Translations under genes and position numbers: made by a program
In this document: positions 10,421 to 19,578 of the stretch, in pieces
Numbering within the stretch: the stretch's first letter is position 1
Layout of the letters: every line of letters begins with the position of its first letter
Assembly (NCBI GenBank): GCA_022605405.1
Contig: JABYQQ010000011.1
Location: 682,001 to 746,000 of the forward strand
DNA: 64,000 nt
Origin: Earliella scabrosa
Taxonomy: Eukaryota; Basidiomycota; Agaricomycetes; Polyporales; Polyporaceae
Reading direction: 5' to 3'
Notes under the pieces: generated by a model
What the model saw: the letters and a program-made list of their open reading frames with translations, nothing else
The model's database searches: none
What the model was told of the DNA's origin: nothing

Positions 10421-11740
10421 TTCCCTTGTCGTGATGTGTCAGTAACGTCGCTACCAAGTTGTGTCGAATAGACCCACCGAGCTTCCTTTTCATCCTCACT
10501 CTCCGCATAGCGCTTTGGCTTGGGTCCGTCCACCGAGTCCGACCAAAACGTCAATGTCGGTTGCTGTCGCGCGAGGTCGAGCTCCTGGCGCTCGGGAAAG
10601 GTATGCGGACAACCTCGAGTGTTCATAACTGTGAAGTGAAGGGGATGGGACATGGCCCCATGGCCCCCCCACTGGCAGCCTCATATATGAGCACCCTCCG
10701 CGCCATCAAAAAAGTCCTTCACGCTTTGTCCTTTGGGCTCCTTTGTCGCGCCGCGCTCCTAGGCAGAACTGGAGATGCGACAGATCTAACGGGGTATACA
10801 GGCCTGCATGAATGGTGTACTTGTCAGCAATTGCTTGAGACGTCAAGGAAGATGCAAGACCAGCAAGGGCTCGTTTCCTACCTTGGACTGAGCAGATGAG
10901 CGAGATGATCTCTGGATATCTACCATTCCCATGCTATGGAGCGCTCGCGCCCAGAACAGAACAAAGGACATGATACAAGTCCATCGAGGATGCAGGTCGC
11001 CTTTGTCCGTCGTCGTCCTAAGTAATGAAGGAACGCACCTCGCTCTTGATGCCAAAAACGCCGCATGCCAGGGTGCCGCGGAGCGGCGGATACAGCAAGA
11101 GAGGAAAGAGTTCATTCTGTTTGTCTACAGCGTATGACAAGCTTTCTTGTGTATACCAACGAGATCGTAGTCAGTGGTATCGGTATCGGTTATAGCCAGG
11201 CAGGATATAGTAATTGCTACGCAACTTTTTGGACGGATGAGGGGGACAGATGGACGGACGGATGCGGATGCGAGTGCCGCACGGAAGAACCCCCCACATG
11301 CTCGTACCCCTGCTCCCACGCGACCCCAGCCTCGTCGCAGAGCGTCCAAGACCAACTATACCACAGAAAGCATGAGTGCAAGAGGATGACGGGATGCGGG
11401 GGTAATGAGACGGGGGAAGGGGTGATGGGGAGATTGGGAGATGAGAGGATGCGAGGATGGGAGGGGAGATACTAGCATCTAACACTAGGCTACAGGTAAC
11501 AGCCCTACAGCCCGCCCCCCGCAGGCCTGTGTACAACATGTCGACAGCACAGCATGAGCAGCAGAAGAGGAGAGGAGAGAGGAGAGGAGAACCTGAGACA
11601 TATTTCTCTCGAAACCGGAGCCGAAGCCAAACCCTCGGAGTACGGGCGATGCAGAGTAGAACGTATGGTACGGAAGGTGCAACAGCAGAGACCAAGAAAG
11701 ACGGACGGACCGTCCGGATGCACAAGGAACAGAGGGCCGC
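10421..11740. other. Intergenic region with GA-rich simple repeat
   Basis: About 1.3 kb with no recognised gene. It should contain the promoter of the minus-strand F-box gene (near 10421) and the 3' UTR of the xylulokinase-like gene (towards 11740). A GA-rich low-complexity run lies at about 11563-11594. Open frames on both strands here are shadows with no family signal. Confidence 0.45.
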
Positions 11741-14700
11741 TCAGACGATCGCCTTGATGAGCAAGCCCTCGAGCCTGCAGTACTCCGGCACGAGGGCCGC
11801 GTACGACATGAAGGCATCCACGTCTGGCTCTGCGACCTTCGCCAAGCCGAGCTGCAACTCGGCGTCCGAGGTGGGCATCGCTGTGACGGGTTGCAGCGCT
11901 GATGGCGCTGACGATGTGGCAGAGGCGTCGCCGCTTTGGCCAGGGTTAGGGCTGGTCAACGAACCAAGGTCGGGAGTCGTGAAGGCAGTGGATGGTGCCT
12001 CTCCAAGCGTGCTCCCGCTCATCGCCGTACCCGCCGTAGAGCTCGTCACCGTGCGTAGCCTGGCCATGTCCGTCTCGCTGAAGCCGAGACCGTACCCGCT
12101 CGGTGCGGTGGTGCGTTCCATCTCCTCAACTTCCTCTTCCTCCTCCTCGACGAGGACAGTCGACCCAAGCGCCGACCGCGATCCGTGGCCGTACGGCGTG
12201 CTCGTTCCACTGTTCGCGGCACTGGGGGCCTTGCTCCCCGTTCCAGGTGCGTTGATGTTGGTGCGGAGAGGGGCGCCTCCAGTTGCAGCCCAACGCTTGC
12301 TAAGGAGTCTCCGCACTTCCTCTTCGAAACCGCCGCGTCCCGTTCCTGCAGGCGTGCCCTTCTCCTTGCCCCAGACCCATCGCGCGACGTAGGCGCCGCC
12401 TAGGGCAGCACGGGCCGGATACCCAACGGCAGGTGCGTTACGGTGTGGGATGACCTGAGCCGCGTCGATCTGTGTTGTGGGCATGAGGACCGGGGCGTTG
12501 AAGACATCGCCCGCAAGGTTCGCGATGGAAGGGAAGTTGGCAGCAGCGCCGGTAGCCAGAATACGTCCAGGCAGGGTTGCGTAGTCATACGGGTCGAAGG
12601 GAAGGCCCATGTTGTTGCTGTTGTTCACGCCCGTTGCGCGTTTCGGCTGACCGCCTGAGATGGGACTGGGCGTGCTGTTGGCGGTGCGTGCACGTCCAGC
12701 AGCGGTGCCAAAGACGCCGGTGGGGATGGTCCTAGACCAACGCACACGGAATGAAAGAATCTGGCTTTCGAGCAGGCATCGTGGGTTGGCACGGAGGTCG
12801 CGGAACTCGTTGACCTTGACCCCTGTCTCGAACCGGTAGATACCCTTGACGTGCGAGAAGGGGTAGCTGTCGCCCTGGAGGAGCCAGAAGCTGAACAACT
12901 TGTCGTCGAGGCTGAGGGATTGTTAGCAGGTTCGCTGCACGTGGATGGATCGTACCTACCCGATCGAGCCACCTGGAGGTACGATTGCAACGAGACGGTC
13001 AAAGGCACTCCAGCTCTTCGTGTACATATCCCGAACGAGCGCTCGCGGGACGTCGGCGTTCCTGGATCAACGTCGGTTACGATCGCGGACGTGGGCGCAG
13101 GTTGAGCTGCGTACGCACCTGCTGGTCAGCATGACGATGTAACGCTTCTTCTCGCTGGCGTCCTGTGCGGGGTGAGGATAAAGGTTGTACAAGCGGGTAG
13201 GGATGTAATTCGGAGCAGGTGCCATCAGCATGTCCATGGGACCGAAGGTGAGCACGGCGTCAGAGGGGGAGGGACAGAGTGACAGGTAGGCTGACAGGTA
13301 GTCGGACGTGAAGGGGGTAACAATTGCCTCTGCACAAAGTATGAGTACATGCACGACTCGGATGGTGAACATACAAACCAGGATCAAAGCCGTAACGGTC
13401 CACCAGATATCTCGAGATGCTCCCGATACGCCTTCGTCCGCCGGAGACGTCAACGTCGCCGAGCCATGTCCAGATACGCCGGCCCTCTTCTCGGTTACCG
13501 CCGACAATCTCCATCACACCCTCATCCCAGTGACTCTGGACGCCCGTCTGATTGCCAGCGTGGACCCACAGTCCTGTTGACGATGCCTCCGCCTCGCCCA
13601 TTCCGACCAATTGGCCGGTAAGCAAGCTAGCAAGAAACGAGCTAGCCATCTGGACACGTCCCGTACGCGCCCATACATCCGGCCAAGCTTCTCGTACACG
13701 CAGAAGCTGGGCAGCAACCAGTGACGGGTGGGCACATGTGCCTACTCGTGAAGCCATGAGGTCAGGGCCGCCGAGCGCTGCCTCCAGTGCAAGTGCATGC
13801 GTGTGTGCGGAGGTGTCCTGGGCAATTGGTGTGTTTTGCAGCGAGAACGATTGGGACGTGATCTGTGCGTGGATCGGTAACCTGGGATCGAGGGCATGGA
13901 GTGGCGGAACCGGCGCTTTCCACCAGACCAGTGCTTGCTGAGAGCGATGAGAACGACGCGATAATAAAAATATCCCAGTGCTCACCTGTGCAGCACCTCC
14001 GATTGCCTTTATCCTCGGAAGCTCGTAGTTTTTGCCCAACTTTTCAAACAAAAGATCTAGATGTCACACAAGGTGTGACAGAGTGACATGCCGATCGTTT
14101 AGCGCCAACAAATGCTTCCGCGAAGGTATTAGGCTTACCGAACCCCTTCAACCACATCTCAACCGGAGTTGTGTACGCATCGCCGGGCGTGGTAAAAATG
14201 CCACCTTGCGTTCTGTAGTAGAACGATAGCATATCATTAAGCAACTGTAACGATTTGCAAGAAAGGAAAAGAACGGTGGGAGAAGCGAAGTGTGATCACC
14301 GGTACGTGGTCGCCGACAATCACGGTGACGACGGGCCTCATGGAATTTAGATCAACGCACTCCTGGTGTCATGCTGAGCGGGATGGGCAAGGTGCCCCAA
14401 ATATACGGACGCTCCCCCAAGGGACGGAAGGTAAACGGAAGAGTACAACCCTGCGAAGTCATCTCGCAGCTTGGCACGTCGCTGCGATTATGCGCGCGAT
14501 ACCTAACATTCAACCCGATCCAGCAGCGCGAGTGGGCTGCGATGAGTCCGAGGGTTGCCCCGACGCAGTATGCAACGAAGGAATCGCGTCGAGCTACAGG
14601 GTTGCAAGAGTTTCGAATAACACCTGAGTTCTAGTAGCATGTGGCATGAAAGAGTTGGAACGTGCGCGAATAAGGGTCACCCTCGAGATGGCGGATGCAC

Positions 14701-15352
14701 AACCGCGAAACAGAAGAGGATGCGCGCCTGATATCATCTGACATGTGGAGCATCCAACTCCTTAAGACGTAAAAGCCGCATAGTCGTGTATTTGATAGAT
14801 GGGGAGACTTTTGTTGTTACGCCTCGCAGAACCAGATTCCCAATGCGAGAGCAAAGCGGGGAGAGGCAGAGGAGGGTGACGAGGTATTGCACCCCGGCTC
14901 CTGTGCGGGTTTCAAGCGCATGGACAGCTCTAGTAGCAGCATGAGAGCCCAAGAATGAGACAGTCGCGTAATTCACATCACCCATCGCGGCGCACTCGCT
15001 CGCACAGTCGACTCAGCAGCGCAGCACGACTGGGGGATCGAATGCGTTCCATGGACGATGGGCGCGGTGATAGACGCGTCTTCGCCCGCCCAACCGCGTC
15101 CGGTTTGCAGACGAGCGCATTGGGCGATAATCTCTGCAGCGCGATCGCGGAAAAGAAGACCGGGAGGGTGGGGAGAAAGAGAACAAGATGGGAGACCAAA
15201 TTTTCGACTCACTGGTACTCCGAGATCTCCGTATCAAAGTCTACAACCTCCACACCAACCAGCTCGAGATTCTCGTCCACGATTGATGCCCTCAGCTGGT
15301 CCGTCGCGAGCTCCAAACCGAGAAAGAACGTGGAGAGCGTCTTGGGCGGCAT
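11741..15352 (-). CDS. Xylulokinase-like FGGY-family protein, probably catalytically altered
   Basis: Exons in transcription order are 15352-15213, 14212-14139, 14056-13986, 13937-13379, 13329-13119, 13061-12960 and 12911-11741, giving 775 residues in frame. The order of blocks is that of fungal xylulokinase: FFLGLELATDQLRA at the start, IKAIGGAAQQALVWWK, GRVQMASSFLASLL, then LLESQILSFRVRW and ALGGAYVARWVW near the end. However, key positions differ from what I recall of active enzymes. The Q-Q-H motif reads Q-Q-A (residues 95-97), the catalytic Asp position is Glu212, the G-D-N motif reads S-D-Y (290-292), and the G-T-S-T phosphate loop reads G-P-M-D (311-314). A low-complexity Ser/Thr/Glu insert lengthens the C-terminal domain well beyond the usual 570-650 residues. 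It may be a pseudoenzyme paralogue rather than the pentose-pathway kinase. Intron 1 is 1,000 bp. Confidence 0.82.
14213..15212 (-). other. Unusually long first intron of the xylulokinase-like gene
   Basis: The donor GTGAGT at 15212 and acceptor TACTACAG ending at 14213 bound a 1,000-bp intron, while the other introns here are 49-82 bp. The flanking exons join without loss of expected sequence. Inside, on the plus strand, there is an 87-codon ORF at 14371-14634 with no recognised relatives. An inserted sequence is possible but no terminal repeats were found. Confidence 0.6.
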
Positions 15353-15944
15353 GGTGTCGGTGGTCGGTGCGCCCAGAGCTCAAAGAACGGTGAGATATCC
15401 ACAGAAAGAGAAAGGAAGAGAAAGCGTAGGTCGTCGCGGTCGTGTCGTGGTCGTCGGAGAAAGAGCGCGTAGGAAGGACTTCTCAGTTTCTGCGAAAGCA
15501 TCACCATCAAAGTTCACGTTGCGTTTGCCGCGCGCCTCGAAGGGCATGAGGCACCCAGTTTTGTGGCGTTATGTCCAGATATGGACTTATCGCCCAACGC
15601 GTTTCCGTGTTCCAGGCCTCCGGGCATGCCGGGCCGTACTCATCCTCCTACCCATGTACAGCAGTGCTAGGCCGTCGCAGAGTGGAAGCATTAGCTTCAC
15701 CGAACTCTCCTTCTTTGCGAAACTAGTGAAGTCAATGTAATGGTCACCCACTGGATCTTCCGCGACGTTGAACACAAGGCTCGAATGTCGATACATGACG
15801 TTCATGTAGCGATGGGGCCAGCAGGCCCCAAGGGTCGCGAGCTAGGAGTACAACACTGGTTTCGCACCGATGAGTAGAGTTGAGCTTGGTTAAGCTGACA
15901 TACTAGTAGTACACCTGATCGTCAATGTGGCCCGGGTCGCGACG
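15353..15944. other. Spacer between the AlkB-like and xylulokinase-like genes
   Basis: 592 bp between two minus-strand genes, expected to hold the AlkB-like 3' UTR and the promoter of the xylulokinase-like gene. No separate gene is supported. Confidence 0.4.
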
Positions 15945-17020
15945 TCAATGCGCTCGAACAGAGAAGTGCAAGACATCGAACCCTTGTCCATAGTGCGCAT
16001 CCCAGTCAAAGTCGCTCTGGTGGTTCTCCGCACCAAAGGCTATGATGAGCTTCTCCGCCTCCGACCCTCCGCGGACGATCGGCTTCGCCTCTTCACGCGT
16101 CTTGCCTGTAGCACCTTGTCCAAAGATCCGTTCTCCATCTTTCGTCAGGAACGTGCCGATGGTGCGGAACGTCAGGCTGATTCGCTCCCCGTTCTGGTAC
16201 CGCTCGGCCTCACTCTTGACCTTCATCGGCCTCTTGTCCGTGCGTATGGAGTGCAACCACTTCGCGTTCGTCTCCATACCCATGACGAAGATCGAGTTGT
16301 GTGGGAGAGGCACCCTATGCACGTCGCGCTTCTTCGCTGTCGCTCCCTTGTTGCCTGCGGAGTCCGGAGGCACTGGAGATGTAGAGATGGAGTCAAGGTC
16401 GGCCTTCGGGTTCGCAAGCGCATCCTTCTTTGTGCGCAGAGTCATGACTCGCTGCGCCCCTAGGCTCACGTTGACAATCTTCGAGCCGCGGACGACGTCG
16501 ATGGTCTTGTCCGAGTGCTCGGAGATGTAGTCCGCACCGGATCGATAGTGCTGTATAAGAACATGATTGACGGGCTCGTGCAGGACATCTTCTACGTGCT
16601 TCCGTATTTTCTCGACCGTCGGAGAGAATGGCAACAGGGGCGGTGACTCGTCCGCCGGATGACGGTATATCGGGAAGCTGAAGATGATGAGCTGTCGAAT
16701 TCAGTTTCTCGTGAGCTGTCAGTACAGACCTTCCGTCTTCGAGTACGCTGCCCTCAACGGCGACGAGCCTGGGGACCTCCCCACCTATGACGCGCAGGCA
16801 TTCAACCCAGCTCATCGGCAAGAAAAGATGGTCGCCTACCCCTATGCATCATTGTGTTCCATTTGACCTCCCTCAAGAGGTTATCAAAGGCAGTTTCTCC
16901 CACCTCGGGAGGAAGAAAATCGTACAAAACATATGTGTCACCCTCAGCGATGGCATCGCCTGGTCCCAAGTAGCCTGATTCCGTCTCTGCACCCATGACT
17001 GTCCCTGTACGCTGTGTCAT
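15945..17020 (-). CDS. AlkB-like 2-oxoglutarate/Fe(II) dioxygenase
   Basis: Exons 17020-16840, 16784-16730 and 16677-15945 give 322 residues. This is an AlkB-type dioxygenase, the family that removes alkyl groups from nucleic-acid bases using 2-oxoglutarate, O2 and Fe(II); the ALKBH2/3-like group is the best fit. The iron ligands are visible as H133-S-D135 in ISEHSDKTID and His221 in KWLHSIRTDK. The 2-oxoglutarate-binding arginines are in RISLTFR (R244 and R250). The N-terminal part contains LYDFLPPEV, then WNTMMHRGGEVPRLVA with both small introns falling around it, as expected for a conserved block (G-G-E-V-P-R). An Ala/Pro/Lys-rich loop of about 30 residues is inserted before PHNSIFVMGMETNAKWLH. 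All catalytic residues are intact. The precise base substrate cannot be told from sequence. Confidence 0.9.
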
Positions 17021-17715
17021 GAGTCCTGTCTAGTACGCGGGCGCGATGATGAAGAGCCAGTTGACCTACCCGAACCTCTGATGGTATGGCGCCGCTAGGC
17101 GATTGCAGTCGTCGAAAGTGGGTGTCCAATGCAAGCCACCTTGACAGAATTGACTCATCGCGGCCACACGGATGTGGCTGGGTCGTGGTGCTACTTCGGC
17201 ATTCGCCGGTAGAACATGGGCTGGCCATCACTCTCAAAGTTGTTCTCTCGCGGTCTGCTCAGACTCACCCTCTTCGTGAAGCGAAAGGTGTCTCCTGCGG
17301 GTCGAAAATATTCTGGCATGGTTGCTAGTAACCTCAAATGTTGCTCAAGGCGACATCGAATCTCAGCAACTTCACGCAAGCGCCGGTTGTTAGCGTGGGA
17401 AATGTTGTACTTGCTAGATCTCATCGAGATCTAGAGAATGGCGGAGGACGAGCTGTGAGCTGGCAGCAGCTTCGTACTCCGAGTCAATGTCGACTTTGGG
17501 TGAGAGTAAAGGTGCGTTCCAAATCGTAATACACTTGAGAGGCTCTGACCTCAGGCTATCAGACCTGGCTTGTCGGAACGACCTACAATTTGAAGTGAGA
17601 TTTCATCGTTCGCGCTCCGATACGGTGAACCTTTCATGTTGACGAACTCTCTGGGTGCATCGAACAGGGAGATGTTGAGCAGCCGCGTGGACCGTTCTAC
17701 GGACTGAAGCCGCTC
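17021..17715. other. Divergent promoter region with a perfect 9-bp hairpin
   Basis: 695 bp between the AlkB-like start and the next F-box frame. A perfect inverted repeat CTAGATCTC-ATC-GAGATCTAG lies at 17414-17434. Four bases further on, an ATG at 17438 runs for 17 nt into a good GTGAGC donor at 17455, a possible first exon of the F-box gene. Its phase does not match the acceptors I can see at 17667 and 17682, so it is not included. Confidence 0.4.
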
Positions 17716-19578
17716 GTGTGGCCTACGACGGGGTCAACAAGAGATGCCCTTGCCGCAACATCGCTCCGCGAGAAGCTCGTCCAGCAGAAGCAGGAGCTCG
17801 ACAGACAAATTCACGACGCAGGTGCACTCCTCAATGCCATGGCGCCCGCAAACAAGCTACCCACTGAACTTCTCGCTGAGGTCTTCCTCATTCTCAAGAG
17901 AACGCCCGTCCGATGGTACAGTTGTCTCAGCGTCTGCAAGTACTGGCGCATGGTCGCCTTGACATCTCCGCAGCTCTGGCGCATGGTGCAGGTCGACAAG
18001 CATACGCCTCCGGCTTGTCTTACGAACCACTTGGAGAGATCGGGTAGTGCTGGCACGCTAGAAGTTACTTTCAAGGAGACGCGCTCCTTCGCAGATCACA
18101 TTGTCTATCTCCTTCCATCCCTCGCTCGTCTTAGATCGCTCAAGTTGGTCGATATTCCCATCAAGAAGGCCTACGATGTTCAATGTCTACTCAAGAATCC
18201 GATACCCTCCCTTGAAGTTTTACACGTCATCTGGGACCGCGAGAAGTCGGCCTCTCGCTGGCCGGACGAGTATAGCCGGGAATATCAAGTGGACCCTGCA
18301 GACGAGGTCTTCTGCATGGACATCGCGATCGGTCAATTTCCAGTCCTCCAGGAACTTTCGTTGAGGACCGTAGCCATCACCGTGGAGCCGCGGGCGCTGT
18401 GTACCCTCCGTCGTCTCTACCTACGTGACTGTATCGAACCCGACTTCACGTGCTCGAACTTTCTATCCATGCTACAAGACTGCGTGTCTCTCGAGGAGCT
18501 GTCGCTCTATCGCTTTCGTCCATCAGGGTATCTTCCGGAGCCTCCCACGCCAGAAGACCCTGATGTCCTCCTTGTCCCGCCATATTCCCTCGCACAGACC
18601 TTACGCAAGTTCGTGCTTACGGACATCGAACGATACACGAGGATGTACTTGATCAATCTACTCGTTCCACCTACGGCCGACCTCTTCGTGACGAAGCTCA
18701 ACGCCCCGGACGTCCGCAATCGGGACTGGCAACCCGGGGACATCGAAGGGGTTCCCCTTCATACAGCCCTCCCCCTCGATCTAGTCGAAATCCCCATCCT
18801 GGATCATGTTCAATGCGCTGTCGTGGACCTCCGGGACTTCGAGGAGCGGATTTCCGTGGTCGGCACCTTCGACTCGCGAACAGTATGCGTCGCGGCTGAA
18901 GCCCGATATCCCTGCGACTTCTCTCCTCACTACAGACAAGACCTTTGTGAACTCTTCTACTCGGCGCCGCTCGTGGACCTACAGATACTGGGCGCTGGAG
19001 AACCCGAGGAGGAAGATGTTTATTTGAGTGACGAGGAGGAGGAGAGCGACCAGGAGGCGGAAAGTGCTCAAATGCAATGGATGATGGCTCTGGATCCCCA
19101 CATCGGTCTTCAACGACTGGCTGTATCCTCGCAGCCGCACTGTAACGTTATCAAAGAATTGCTGTCGGCGCTGGGATCAAAGTTTGACGACGGGGAAGTA
19201 CCGTGCCCGAATCTTCAGGAGCTCAGGATCACCGTGCCTATCCTTGACGTCCATACGTCGCTCTCGCAACACATCATCCCATGCCTGCAGGAACGGGCTG
19301 CATCCGGAAGTCACCTCGATCGCCTCTTCGTATCCCTCGGGACGGAGGAACCCGTGCAGAGGAAGCCGAAGGAGCCGAAGCAGGTGCCCCCTATCGATCC
19401 AGATATCAAGCTGTTGCTCGAGACAGCGTTGAAGCCGCTGGTTGACACCGTGCATGTCGAGCCTCATGGCACTTGGTTCTCATCATGGGACCACGCGGTG
19501 CGTCCGGTCACCTCAGAAGTTGATAGTAGCGATCGACTAATGACGCAACATTCAGCTGTAACACTCGCGCGCGGATAG
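17716..19578 (+). CDS. F-box/LRR-like protein, 5' end unresolved
   Basis: Open frame of about 620 codons with the family layout. A charged N-terminal segment (LREKLVQQKQELDRQIHDAG) leads into the F-box-like NKLPTELLAEVF and then SVCKYWRMVALTSPQLW. Leu-rich strands follow (LQELSLRTV, LEELSLYRF). A strongly acidic insert DEEEESDQEAESAQ lies just after SAPLVDLQIL, and the end reads PCLQERAASGSHLDRL. The coordinates start at a GTG codon, which cannot be the real start. The frame is open back to 17629 without any ATG, and the first in-frame ATG (17839) would cut into the domain. An upstream coding exon is therefore likely. Probable SCF adaptor of unknown target. Confidence 0.78.
   Translation: MWPTTGSTRDALAATSLREKLVQQKQELDRQIHDAGALLNAMAPANKLPTELLAEVFLILKRTPVRWYSCLSVCKYWRMVALTSPQLWRMVQVDKHTPPACLTNHLERSGSAGTLEVTFKETRSFADHIVYLLPSLARLRSLKLVDIPIKKAYDVQCLLKNPIPSLEVLHVIWDREKSASRWPDEYSREYQVDPADEVFCMDIAIGQFPVLQELSLRTVAITVEPRALCTLRRLYLRDCIEPDFTCSNFLSMLQDCVSLEELSLYRFRPSGYLPEPPTPEDPDVLLVPPYSLAQTLRKFVLTDIERYTRMYLINLLVPPTADLFVTKLNAPDVRNRDWQPGDIEGVPLHTALPLDLVEIPILDHVQCAVVDLRDFEERISVVGTFDSRTVCVAAEARYPCDFSPHYRQDLCELFYSAPLVDLQILGAGEPEEEDVYLSDEEEESDQEAESAQMQWMMALDPHIGLQRLAVSSQPHCNVIKELLSALGSKFDDGEVPCPNLQELRITVPILDVHTSLSQHIIPCLQERAASGSHLDRLFVSLGTEEPVQRKPKEPKQVPPIDPDIKLLLETALKPLVDTVHVEPHGTWFSSWDHAVRPVTSEVDSSDRLMTQHSAVTLARG

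Noticed and set aside
11457..12392. 311-codon plus-strand frame opposite the xylulokinase-like gene
   Set aside because: It mirrors the low-complexity C-terminal exon of the minus-strand gene, which shows clear family motifs.
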